Source of the DNA: an uncultured Bacilli bacterium
GTDB taxonomy: Bacteria; Bacillota_I; Bacilli_A; RF39; UBA660
Direction of reading: 5' to 3'
DNA length: 64,000 nt
NCBI GenBank assembly: GCA_934096805.1
Contig: CAKOMW010000002.1
Coordinates: 1 to 64,000, forward strand
Shown here piece after piece: positions 52,764 through 61,656 of this stretch. Every line of letters starts with the position of its first letter. Position 1 is the first letter of the stretch. The notes under the pieces were generated by a model. The model was not told where the DNA came from, did no database searches, and saw only the letters and a list, made by a program, of their open reading frames with translations. A program made the position numbers and the translations under genes.

Positions 52764-52854
52764 AAATAAAAAAACAAAAATCGAATTAACTTTCGGCTAA
52801 TAACGACATTTTATTCATTATATTTTCTTATAATGTAACCATGAGGTGAATAAA

Positions 52855-53217
52855 ATGGTTTTAGCAAACAGAATAAAGCAGTGTAGAAAGAGCAAAAACA
52901 TGACACAAGAAGAGCTAGGCAACCTTATAGACGTTTCTAAAGTAAGCATTTGCCAATGGGAAAAAGGTACAAAAACACCAAGTACCAAAAACCTGATATT
53001 ACTCTCAAAAATATTCAACATTGAATTAGAATACCTAATAGGAAACGATAACTATGTAGTAGCATCAAATGACGAAAAATATGGAATGGCAATGGCCAAA
53101 GAAGAAATAGACATCATACGTGAATTAAAAAGACACGATAAACTATACAAAGAACTACTAGAAAATCCAAAAAGAGCAGTAGAAAGAATAGAAAAGAGTA
53201 TCTATAAACATATGTAA
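52855..53217 (+). CDS. XRE-family helix-turn-helix regulator
   Basis: The N-terminal 65 residues form a Cro/C1-type HTH (RIKQCRKSKNMTQEELGNLI then VSKVSICQWEKGTKTPS). A short helical C-terminus with RELKRHDKLYKELLENPKRAVERIEK may mediate dimerisation. ATG 52855 follows GAGGTGA. It lies directly before a HipA-like kinase gene and may be its antitoxin/regulator as HipB is for HipA, but a terminator-like hairpin separates them, so they are not obviously one message. Confidence 0.88.
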   Translation: MVLANRIKQCRKSKNMTQEELGNLIDVSKVSICQWEKGTKTPSTKNLILLSKIFNIELEYLIGNDNYVVASNDEKYGMAMAKEEIDIIRELKRHDKLYKELLENPKRAVERIEKSIYKHM

Positions 53218-53243
53218 ATAAATTATATATGTTTATTTTTTTA
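53206..53243 (+). terminator. Terminator between XRE gene and HipA-like gene
   Basis: AAACATAT pairs with ATATGTTT, followed by a T run. Confidence 0.65.
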
Positions 53244-53297
53244 TATAGGAAAAAATAAAAAAAAATGATATAATATATAAAGAAAGAAGGTGTAACT

Positions 53298-54488
53298 ATG
53301 AAGTGCATATTAATGAATAAAAACACCCCTGTTTTAGTAGCAGAATACAATACAACCCTGAATGTATTTGACAGAATGTACGAAATTATAGACATCAACT
53401 ACGCGCCATTAATCATTAAAAATTACTATGAAGAAGAACAAGATGCATTAATATTACTCAAAAGACTAGGGGAATGGTTTAACGGAAGAGGCATTCCATC
53501 ATGGAGAGATAAACTAGACTTATTACTTCATAGACTTAACATCGAAACCCCCACAGAATTATTAGATAAAGCCTTTGGACTTTCACTATCTGACCAATAC
53601 TGGTTAAAACCATACGATTTAGAAATAAAATACGATGACATCAACTTTTTTGATAATGACTTTGATTATGCTGAGTTTTTAGAAGCATCACTTTCACTCA
53701 ATAGCAAAACCATAAAAAAAGAAGCATCATTAAAGACACCAAATAATACAACAGATGGTATGCTAAAAAAAGCATGGATTATCGAAAATAAAACAAGATA
53801 CCTATTAAAAGGTGGATACAAAAACGAAATTCTCCAACCATTTAACGAAGTTCTGGCATCAATGATTTGTGAAAGACTAGGATTTGACCATGTTACATAC
53901 ACATTAGACACCTATAAAGATACAGTCGTTTCAAAATGTCCATGTTTTATAAACAAAAACACAGAACTAATTACTTGCTACCAAATAAGAAACAATATGA
54001 AAAGACATGACTCAGAAGAAGACTACGAAGATTACATCAAAAAACTGGAAGAAAACAACATAAAAGATGCAAGAATCAAAATAGAAAACATGTACATTCT
54101 AGACTTCCTTATAATGAATGAAGATAGACACTTAAACAACTTTGGCATCATAAGAGACGTAAATACTTTAAAATGGATAGACGTTGCACCAATATTTGAT
54201 AATGGTATGGCCCTTTCAATTCAAAGCTACGACGATGAAGAGCTAATTATATCAGGGCATGGTAGATTATTCTACGAAATAAAACCATTCGATGAAATCA
54301 TTAAAGTAGTAAAAGACATTACAAGAATAGATGTCTCAAAACTAGAAGACATCCCAGAAGAATTTGACAACATGTTACACAAATATCAATACCTAACCAA
54401 AATATCAGATAAAAGAATATATAGACTATGCGTACTATTACAAAGACAAATAAATAAACTAAAAAAACTAATCGAAGAAGCCCAATAA
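53298..54488 (+). CDS. HipA-like kinase domain protein
   Basis: The 396-residue protein has a first domain (about 1-150) that I cannot assign and a C-terminal kinase-like domain. LLKGGYKNEILQPFNEVLASMI resembles the HipA ATP-lysine and helix region. DFLIMNEDRHLNNFGII carries the catalytic loop (D and N), and VAPIFDNGMAL is the DFG-equivalent metal motif. HipA proteins phosphorylate glutamyl-tRNA synthetase; the N-subdomain 1 of HipA is not evident, so the substrate may differ. AGAAGGTG precedes ATG 53298. The adjacent XRE gene gives a HipBA-like arrangement. Confidence 0.72.
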   Translation: MKCILMNKNTPVLVAEYNTTLNVFDRMYEIIDINYAPLIIKNYYEEEQDALILLKRLGEWFNGRGIPSWRDKLDLLLHRLNIETPTELLDKAFGLSLSDQYWLKPYDLEIKYDDINFFDNDFDYAEFLEASLSLNSKTIKKEASLKTPNNTTDGMLKKAWIIENKTRYLLKGGYKNEILQPFNEVLASMICERLGFDHVTYTLDTYKDTVVSKCPCFINKNTELITCYQIRNNMKRHDSEEDYEDYIKKLEENNIKDARIKIENMYILDFLIMNEDRHLNNFGIIRDVNTLKWIDVAPIFDNGMALSIQSYDDEELIISGHGRLFYEIKPFDEIIKVVKDITRIDVSKLEDIPEEFDNMLHKYQYLTKISDKRIYRLCVLLQRQINKLKKLIEEAQ

Positions 54489-54503
54489 ATAGCTTCTTTT
54501 TTC
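54476..54503 (+). terminator. Terminator overlapping the HipA-like gene end
   Basis: AGAAGC pairs with GCTTCT, followed by Ts; the stop codon lies in the loop. Confidence 0.65.
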
Positions 54504-54608
54504 ATGTAAATTAATGTAAAACAACAAAAAAAAAAGTTAAATCTATGTTTACAAACTTAATAAATACATAGTAAAATAATAATATAAAAAAAGAAAGGAG
54601 TTTTAAAT

Positions 54609-55598
54609 ATGGAAAAGAAAAATAATAAGGGGTTAACAATAATAATTGTAACATTAATAGTCTTACTTCTAGGGGTAGTTTGTTATATTTATTATGATAA
54701 ATTCTTAAACAATGATAATAACAATAATGTTAATAGCCCTAACAACACAAACAAAACGAAAGAAGATACTGATTTTTATTCTATTAATAATTTAGTTAAA
54801 AATCACTATATTAAAAAGTTAACTTCTACTACCAGCGATGGAATAGAAATAAAAGACGGCAGTGTCTACTATGTTGCTACAATCGGAGGGAAACTTATTA
54901 AAGACACTTCCATTACTGAACAACCAGTAGCAGTCTATTCAACCCTAAAAGGTGGTCTTGTTGGGCCTTTATCTTTATACGTCTTAACTAAAGAAAATAA
55001 TCTTTACTATTGCATCCAAAATTACAGTGACAGTGAAACTGTTCCTACATTTACAAAAATAAATACTAAGAAAATTGCTAATGTTTATACAGAATATTTA
55101 AAAGGTGACAACTTTATCGGCGTTGACTACGGAGATGGTAACCTATACATTCATTCTCCAGAAGGATTTACCAATACTTACAAAGAAACGTACAAATACC
55201 CTGATTATCAAGACGCATATAAAACAGCAGATACCATTCTATGGAGAATTGATACAGATAAAAAATTATATGCCTTTGTTGTATCTGAAACAAACCCTGA
55301 TAATGGAGACTATAAAGAAGTAACTTACAACCAAAAACCAGTTGTTGTTAAAAATACTTTTAATGGGTACTTAAATAATACAATTGTTAACTTTGTAATC
55401 GATAATGATAATAACTTATTAACAGATAGCAAAGACAAGACTGATTTATCACTATACAAAAACTCTAAAGTTAAAGATGCAAAATATGAAAAAGATAAAG
55501 ATGGAAACTATAACGTTACAGTCACTCTAGAAGACGGAAGCAATATTTTTATAAGCAATGCTACACTTTCATCATTATATCTAAGAAACAATTCATAA
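54609..55598 (+). CDS. Membrane-anchored extracytoplasmic protein, 329 aa
   Basis: An N-terminal membrane helix (about 8-29: LTIIIVTLIVLLLGVVCYIYY) is followed by an Asn-rich linker (NDNNNNVNSPNNTNK) and a beta-rich outside domain of short strands (GVDYGDGNLYIHSPEG, ILWRIDTDKKLYAFV). The latter are reminiscent of propeller blades, but no family was recognised. AAAGAAAGGAG precedes ATG 54609. It is a single-gene unit upstream of the pilin-like gene; codon use resembles the island genes more than the core ones. Confidence 0.72.
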   Translation: MEKKNNKGLTIIIVTLIVLLLGVVCYIYYDKFLNNDNNNNVNSPNNTNKTKEDTDFYSINNLVKNHYIKKLTSTTSDGIEIKDGSVYYVATIGGKLIKDTSITEQPVAVYSTLKGGLVGPLSLYVLTKENNLYYCIQNYSDSETVPTFTKINTKKIANVYTEYLKGDNFIGVDYGDGNLYIHSPEGFTNTYKETYKYPDYQDAYKTADTILWRIDTDKKLYAFVVSETNPDNGDYKEVTYNQKPVVVKNTFNGYLNNTIVNFVIDNDNNLLTDSKDKTDLSLYKNSKVKDAKYEKDKDGNYNVTVTLEDGSNIFISNATLSSLYLRNNS

Positions 55599-55617
55599 GA
55601 GAAAAATAATTAATAAA

Positions 55618-55655
55618 AAAAGACTTCAATTTACACAATGAAGTTCTTTTTTCTA
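55618..55655 (+). terminator. Terminator after the 329-aa gene
   Basis: GACTTCA pairs with TGAAGTTC with a small bulge, followed by Ts. Confidence 0.6.
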
Positions 55656-55711
55656 CATCTTAATGACATTTTTCAAGAAATTTGTTATACTTACCATAGG
55701 AGATGATTACT

Positions 55712-56134
55712 ATGAATAAAAAAGGCTTTACCCTAATAGAACTATTAGCCATAATCGTAATCTTAGGAATACTAGCAGCAATGAGTACAATGATGGTAGG
55801 AAACTATGTAAAAAACTCTAAGAAAGATGCTACAAGAGTAACTGCTCAAACAATGATAAACGCCGTACTAGACGACTTAGAACTACTAGAAGTAAAAGAT
55901 GAAACACCAGAAAATAAAACTTATGATTTTCTTGGAGAAAACAAAAACTTACTAGAAAAACCATTAAACAAAAGCCCTTGGGAATACAAAATAACAGCGG
56001 CAAAAGTATACTTAACAAACTATAGCAATATAACAATATGTATAAAAGATGAAAAAGGAAACGGAGTAAAAGGAACAGAAGAACAAATAAAAAGTAATAA
56101 AGACTTAATATACGAAAATATAACTTGTAACTAA
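55712..56134 (+). CDS. Type IV pilin-like (prepilin) protein
   Basis: The protein begins MNKKGFTLIELLAIIVILGILAAM, a classic type IV prepilin leader: short basic leader, Gly at the cleavage point, then Phe and Glu at mature position 5 within a hydrophobic helix. The remaining 115 residues form a small head with two Cys (ICIKDE, ENITCN). ATG 55712 follows AGGAGATG; an in-frame ATG at 55703 lies inside that site. It is followed after 13 bases by surface protein copy 4, so the two are likely one transcript. No pilus assembly ATPase or prepilin peptidase is in the window. Confidence 0.88.
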   Translation: MNKKGFTLIELLAIIVILGILAAMSTMMVGNYVKNSKKDATRVTAQTMINAVLDDLELLEVKDETPENKTYDFLGENKNLLEKPLNKSPWEYKITAAKVYLTNYSNITICIKDEKGNGVKGTEEQIKSNKDLIYENITCN

Positions 56135-56147
56135 AAGGAGGAAAACT

Positions 56148-57621
56148 ATGAACAAATATTCGTCTGGGGGGGGGGCAAAATACTACTAACCCTATAAATA
56201 AAAAAGGGAAAACAATAAAAATAATATCAATAATAATACTTTTAATACTAATAGTAATTAGTATATCTTTTGCATTAGGTAATATTGATATAAATATACT
56301 AGGAAGAAGAAATATAAAAATATCTAAATGCGAACTAGATATAAACTTTAAAGAAAGTGAAGAACTAATGCTAGTAAGTAAATATCCCATATCAAAAGAA
56401 GAAGCATTAAAGTATAATGCAAAAGAAATAAATATAACAAACAATTCTACATGTGATACAGCTTATTATAAAGTAACAATAAAAGACTTAGTAAATTCAT
56501 CTATAAATAAAGATAAGATTAACTATCAAGTAATAGATAAAAGTACAAATACAGAAACAATAGATAAAAACCCAGATAACTTTAATATAAGTGATTCACT
56601 TACTAAAGGAAATACAAAAACATACACAATAAGACTATGGATAGATGAAAGTGCCACCAATACAGACTTATTTATAAATGGGGATACAACAAAACTAATA
56701 GAATATAAATATGCACTTAACATAGAATCAAGTGATGAAAAATTAAAAGGACCAGATTATGCTTTAGAGTTTGCCCAAGCAAATGCAGGACAAAATGGTT
56801 TAGAACAAATAACTCATACAATAGATAATACACTTCAAGTAGATAATAAATTTGCAACAGAATACAGATACAGAGGAGGAGATTCTGTAGTAAAGAACTA
56901 TGTAACATTTAATAATGAAACATGGAGAATAATCGGAATAATACCAACTGAAGATACAAATGGTAATGTAGAAAATAGAATTAAGATAATAAGGGATACT
57001 TCAATAGGAAATAAATATTGGAATACAATTAAAGATACAACAACTAATTCATATAATAACTGGGTAACAGGAACATTAAATACATACTTAAATAATGATT
57101 ATTATAATACATTAAGTACTGATGCCAAGAATATGATAGGAACAACAAAATATTATCTTGGAGGATATGATTCTTCTAATAAAACCTCCGACATAATGTG
57201 GCAATATGAAAGAAAGAATGATGCCAATAGAAGTGGCTACTATTATGGAACTAATCCAATAATGCAAAGTGATGCAAATAAAAAGATAGCAATAATGTAT
57301 GCCAGTGATTATGGATATGGAGCATCAACAAGTTGTACGAATACATTGAAATATTATGCTGGCATAAATTATGATTCAAGTACAGAATGTAATAGAACAA
57401 ATAATTGGTTAGATAAAAGTCAAGCCATATGGTTACTTTCTCAGATTACAGCCGATTCCTACGGCGCTTTCAATATGAGCTCGAGTGGCTATGTCGATAA
57501 CGGCGGCAACGTCGGCAACGACGAGTATGCAGTCCGCCCAGTCCTAAGTCTGTCATCTAACGTAAAGATTTCAGGTGGAGAAGGCACTTCGAGTAGTCCT
57601 TACACCTTATCAGAAAAATAA
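56148..57621 (+). CDS. Phase-variable membrane-anchored surface protein, copy 4 (OFF in this sequence)
   Basis: ATG 56148 lies seven bases after AGGAGG, the simplest start of the family. It reads NKYSSGGG and, with ten Gs, then AKYY and TAA at 56187-56189. Nine Gs would give a 490-residue protein to 57621 with tail, helix, stalk and lectin-like head (FNNETWRIIGIIPTED, KYYLGGYDSS, then the variable block and RPVLSLSSN). It is near-identical to copy 1 in stalk and much of the head, with differences concentrated in the middle and the variable block. It follows the pilin-like gene after 13 bases, so read-through would expose it to pilin expression. Confidence 0.87.
56166..56175 (+). repeat. Poly-G contingency tract, copy 4: 10 G (OFF)
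   Basis: Ten Gs; loss of one would open the 490-codon frame. Confidence 0.9.
57442..57584 (+). other. Candidate DGR-type variable region in copy 4
   Basis: Partner of the block at 1259-1404. Variable core 57445-57522 differs from copy 1 at first and second codon positions only; many differences read AAC here versus NNC there or the reverse (AGC/AAC, TAC/GAC, AAC/GGC). The last 50 bases (57535-57584) are identical to copy 1. The sequence is clearly GC-richer than the adjacent gene. Confidence 0.65.
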
Positions 57622-57992
57622 TGTTATCAACGATTTATAAAAAAGAAACCATACAAAACTAGGCTCTATATTTTTTGATGGGTCAATTTCAAATAAGGCT
57701 TCACGGTACAGTGGTGTCTTTTTTATATAATAACTTCGTATTTTATTGATTTTGTGAACACCTATTTTACATTTTGGCTAATTTTTATTTTACAATTTGG
57801 ACAAAAATCATTTTACATTTTGGCCAACTTTAATCTTTATGAATAGTAATCATTTCATTAATATATATTTTTATCACATTACTTTTAGAAATAGTACATT
57901 ATAATCATACAAACAGTTTTCTTTACACTAAAAACTCATTTTTCTTTAATTATTCTTTCATACATGCTATAATATATAGGACGGAGGTAAGT
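57622..57992. other. Intergenic stretch with three imperfect 24-27 bp repeats
   Basis: Between copy 4 and gatC lie three degenerate units built on ATTTTACATTTTGGCNAA (about 57762, 57788 and 57811), preceded by TGTGAACACC. This arrangement recalls the internal repeats at IS21-family ends, but no transposase or partner end is in the window. A weak hairpin with Ts is seen near 57690-57725. Nothing else was recognised apart from the gatC promoter (TATAAT near 57970). Confidence 0.5.
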
Positions 57993-58286
57993 ATGAATAA
58001 ATTAACTAAAGAAGAAGTATTACACGTTGCAAACCTTGCACGGTTACAATTAACCGAAGAAGAAATAGAAAAATTCTCATATCAATTAAAAGAAATCATG
58101 GACAGTATTAACACCATAAACGAAGTATCAACAGATGAACAAGAACCATTAATCGCGCCATGGTCCAATGAATGTGTTCTAAGAAAAGACGAATATCAAG
58201 AATACAACCTAAAACAAGACATCCTAAAAAATGCACCAAAAAGCTTTGATAACTTCATAGAAGTAGGAGGTGTTTTAAATGACTAA
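57993..58286 (+). CDS. gatC: Asp/Glu-tRNA(Asn/Gln) amidotransferase subunit C
   Basis: GatC stabilises the GatA-GatB heterodimer, which converts misacylated Glu-tRNA(Gln) and Asp-tRNA(Asn) to the correct forms. The 97 residues open with the family motif LTKEEVLHVANLARLQLTEEE and end near KNAPKSFDNFIEVGGVL. GGACGGAGGTAAGT precedes ATG 57993. It overlaps gatA by eight bases. Confidence 0.95.
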   Translation: MNKLTKEEVLHVANLARLQLTEEEIEKFSYQLKEIMDSINTINEVSTDEQEPLIAPWSNECVLRKDEYQEYNLKQDILKNAPKSFDNFIEVGGVLND

Positions 58287-59715
58287 CTACCTAGAACTAC
58301 CAATAATAGAAATTAACAAACTATTAAAAGAAAAACAAATAAAACCAATTGATCTAGTAAATGAATGCTTAAAAAGAATAGAGGAAAGCGACTTAAACGC
58401 CTTTATCACTTTAGATAAAGAAAATGCCATAAAAAAAGCCAAAGAACTAGAAACAAAAGAAGTAGACAATATTCTTTTTGGAATTCCTATTGCCATAAAA
58501 GATAACATTTTAACTAAAAAACTAACCACAACTGCTGCTTCAAAAATGCTAGAAAATTTTAATCCGATATATGATGCTTATGTCATTGAATTAATAAATG
58601 AAAAAAATATGATAATCATAGGAAAAACCAACATGGACGAATTTGCCATGGGTTCAAGCAACCAAACAAGCTACTTTGGACCAGTAAAAAATCCATGGGA
58701 CAAAACCCGTGTATCAGGAGGTTCATCTGGAGGCTCAGCAGTTGCAGTTGCAGCCTCACTCACCCCGTTAGCGCTAGGTAGCGACACAGGAGGTTCAATC
58801 AGACAACCATCAGCTTTCTGTGGCACCGTAGGACTAAAACCAACCTATGGAAGAGTATCAAGATACGGCCTTATTGCCTTTGCATCAAGCATGGATCAAA
58901 TCGGACCAATAACCAGAAACGTCTATGAAAATGCCTTGTTACTAAACACTATTTGTAAAAAAGACAAAAGAGACCTAACCAACATTGAAACAAACGAAGA
59001 CTTTACATCCTTAATCGGAAAAGACATCAAAGACATGAAAATAGCAATTCCTAGCTTTTATCTAAGCGATGTCATTGAAAAAGAAATTTTAAATAACTTC
59101 AATGAAGTAACAGAAATGTTAAAAAACAAAGGTGCAACAGTAGAAGTAATAAACATGAAATACTTAGAAAATGCTGTAAGCCTTTATCAAATAATCGCTC
59201 TCGGAGAAGCAAGCAGTAATCTTGCCCGTTTCGATGGCATAAAATACGGTTATAAAACAGAAAATCCTTCCTCTTTAGAAGAACTATATAAAAAAACAAG
59301 AAGCGAAGGCTTTGGAGACGAAGTAAAAAGAAGAATAATGGTCGGTTCATATTTATTAAGTGGTGAAAACGCTAATATCTACTACGAAAAAGCCCTTAAA
59401 ATAAGAAATGCTTTTAAACAAGAATTCAATAAAGTATTCCAAAACTATGACCTTATAATCGGGCCAACAACCACAACTCTACCATACAAAATCGGAGAAT
59501 CTTTAAACGATCCTAACAAAGGCTTCTTAGATGACATCCTAACCAATCCAATAAATATGGCTGGTCTTCCTGCAATGTCCTTACCAATAGCCTTTTCCAA
59601 AGACCATCTTCCCATAGGAATACAAATAATTGGCAACAAATTTGATGAAAAAACAATCTATCAACTCGGATCATTTCTAGAAAAAGAACTGAACCTAAAA
59701 GGAGGCTTAAAATGA
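58279..59715 (+). CDS. gatA: Amidotransferase subunit A (amidase signature)
   Basis: GatA is the glutaminase subunit. The Ser-cisSer-Lys triad is visible: Lys in IAIKDNI (about residue 74), and Ser residues in VSGGSSGGSAVAVA and SDTGGSIRQP. The 478 residues match the family length. AGGAGGTG precedes ATG 58279 inside gatC. It overlaps gatB by four bases. Confidence 0.97.
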   Translation: MTNYLELPIIEINKLLKEKQIKPIDLVNECLKRIEESDLNAFITLDKENAIKKAKELETKEVDNILFGIPIAIKDNILTKKLTTTAASKMLENFNPIYDAYVIELINEKNMIIIGKTNMDEFAMGSSNQTSYFGPVKNPWDKTRVSGGSSGGSAVAVAASLTPLALGSDTGGSIRQPSAFCGTVGLKPTYGRVSRYGLIAFASSMDQIGPITRNVYENALLLNTICKKDKRDLTNIETNEDFTSLIGKDIKDMKIAIPSFYLSDVIEKEILNNFNEVTEMLKNKGATVEVINMKYLENAVSLYQIIALGEASSNLARFDGIKYGYKTENPSSLEELYKKTRSEGFGDEVKRRIMVGSYLLSGENANIYYEKALKIRNAFKQEFNKVFQNYDLIIGPTTTTLPYKIGESLNDPNKGFLDDILTNPINMAGLPAMSLPIAFSKDHLPIGIQIIGNKFDEKTIYQLGSFLEKELNLKGGLK

Positions 59716-61127
59716 GTAAATATCTTCCAACAATTGGTATCGAAGTTCACATCGAACTAAAAACAAACTCCAAAGTCTTCTCAGACACAAAAAATGATTA
59801 CAACAGTGAAGCTAACACCAATATATGTGAAATAGACTTAGGTTATCCTGGAACACTTCCTACTGTAAATGAAGAAGTAGTAAGAAAAGCCATAAAATCT
59901 GGGCTTGCACTTAACTGTACCATAAATAAAAAGATGCACTTTGACAGAAAAAATTATTTCTACCCAGACCTACCAAAAGGTTACCAAATAACCCAAGCCA
60001 AAACCCCAATCGCAGAAAATGGCTACATTGAAATAAAAGACAAAAAAATACGAATCGAAAGAATTCATATCGAAGAAGACACTGCAAAAAGCCTTCATAA
60101 AAAAGACAAAACATACCTTAACTACAACAGAGCAGGGGTACCCCTTATTGAAATAGTATCAAAACCAGACATGCACACTAAAGAAGAAGCAATGGCTTAT
60201 CTTGAACGCCTAAGAGAAACTCTTTTCTATCTTGGTGTAAGCGACTGCAAAATCGAAGAAGGAAGCATGCGGGCAGACGTAAATATTTCCATAAGTGATA
60301 CAGATACTCTAGGAACTCGCGCTGAAATAAAAAACATTGGTTCCATAAAAAATGTTGGTCTGGCAATCGATTATGAAATAAAAAGACAAGAAAAACTCCT
60401 AGAAAACAATGAAAAAGTTGAAGAAGATACTAGAAAATTTGATGCTACCACTAACACAACAATTTTAATGAGAAAAAAAGAAACTGGAAACGACTATCGT
60501 TATTTTGAAGAACCAGACATACCATACCTAACAATCGAAGACACACTTATCGAAGAAATAAGACAAAATATCAAACTTCTACCAGACGAAAGAAGACAAA
60601 TCTATAAACAAAGAAACATCCTAGACATTAACATTGAAAAACTAATAAATGATAAAGAACTATCAGACTACCTAAATCAATTTATAGACACAAAAGTAAA
60701 CTTCAAAATAGCAAGCAACATTCTTCTATCAGACATAAAATCATACTTAAACAAAAACAGAATATCCATTTTTGATACTAAACTAACAAAAGAAAAATTC
60801 ATTGAACTAACAACCCTTCTTGAAGAAAAAACCATAACAAACCAAATATTCAAAGACATAATAAATGACATTTTAGAACAAGATCTTTCCTTAAAAGAAA
60901 TACTAAAACAAAAAAATATTTCTTTAGAGAAAGACTTAACTCTACTAGAAGAAATAATAAAAAATGTCTTAAAAGAAAATGAAAAAAGCGTAAACGACTA
61001 TAAAAATGGAAAAGACAACGCTCTAAAATACTTAATGGGCATGGTAATGAAACAAACAAAAGGAACCTATAATCCTAAAGATGTCAACCAAACCCTAATA
61101 AGTTTACTGTCAAAAAGTGTAAATTGA
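59712..61127 (+). CDS. gatB: Amidotransferase subunit B
   Basis: GatB binds the misacylated tRNA and activates the acyl group with ATP. The N-terminus GIEVHIELKTNSKVFS, GYPGTLPTVNEEVV, RKNYFYPDLPKGYQI and EDTAKS are family motifs. The C-terminal helical and YqeY-like tRNA-binding domain ends with YLMGMVMKQTKGTYNP. The 471 residues are normal. It is the last gene of the gatCAB operon. Confidence 0.97.
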   Translation: MSKYLPTIGIEVHIELKTNSKVFSDTKNDYNSEANTNICEIDLGYPGTLPTVNEEVVRKAIKSGLALNCTINKKMHFDRKNYFYPDLPKGYQITQAKTPIAENGYIEIKDKKIRIERIHIEEDTAKSLHKKDKTYLNYNRAGVPLIEIVSKPDMHTKEEAMAYLERLRETLFYLGVSDCKIEEGSMRADVNISISDTDTLGTRAEIKNIGSIKNVGLAIDYEIKRQEKLLENNEKVEEDTRKFDATTNTTILMRKKETGNDYRYFEEPDIPYLTIEDTLIEEIRQNIKLLPDERRQIYKQRNILDINIEKLINDKELSDYLNQFIDTKVNFKIASNILLSDIKSYLNKNRISIFDTKLTKEKFIELTTLLEEKTITNQIFKDIINDILEQDLSLKEILKQKNISLEKDLTLLEEIIKNVLKENEKSVNDYKNGKDNALKYLMGMVMKQTKGTYNPKDVNQTLISLLSKSVN

Positions 61128-61176
61128 TTATTATTAAAATATAATGTATAATTACTATAATAAAGAGGTGTTATAA

Positions 61177-61647
61177 ATGAAAAAATCAATATTAAGTGAA
61201 ATTAAAAAAAACAAATACACATCAATTGGTATAATTGCATTCATCGTTTTACTAATTCTAGTCTTCATAATCTATAAAGCCATCATGCCATCCCTAGGAA
61301 CTCCAGTATATGGTAACCGCCTAGACGGAATAGAAAAAGTAGAAATAACAAGTACCAAAATAAACGAATTAGACAAGGCCCTAGAAGAAGAATCATACGT
61401 AACAAATGCTAAAACAAATCTAAGTGGGAAAACTCTAAACACTGTAATCACAGTAAAAGAGGGCACTAAAGCATCAACTGCTAAAAAAATAACAAGCAAA
61501 GTCCTATCAAAATTCGATAAAGATCAAATTGCGTACTATGACTTCCAAGTATTCATAAAAAATGAAAACAATAAGGAAAAAAGCTACCCAATAATTGCAT
61601 ATAAAAATAAGAGTAATGAAAGTTTCTCATACTCACAATCTAAGTAG
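61177..61647 (+). CDS. Membrane-anchored hypothetical protein, 156 aa
   Basis: A single N-terminal helix (about 15-37: SIGIIAFIVLLILVFIIYKAI) is followed by a soluble outside domain with alternating Thr/Lys-rich segments (KVEITSTKINELDKAL, TLNTVITVKEGTKASTAKK). No family was recognised. AAGAGGTG precedes ATG 61177. It is nine bases before the GGDEF-protein gene, so the two may act together at the membrane. Confidence 0.72.
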   Translation: MKKSILSEIKKNKYTSIGIIAFIVLLILVFIIYKAIMPSLGTPVYGNRLDGIEKVEITSTKINELDKALEEESYVTNAKTNLSGKTLNTVITVKEGTKASTAKKITSKVLSKFDKDQIAYYDFQVFIKNENNKEKSYPIIAYKNKSNESFSYSQSK

Positions 61648-61656
61648 GTGTTATAA

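Noticed and set aside
55105..55323. A 72-codon frame inside the 329-aa membrane protein gene
   Set aside because: Alternative frame of a well-supported gene.
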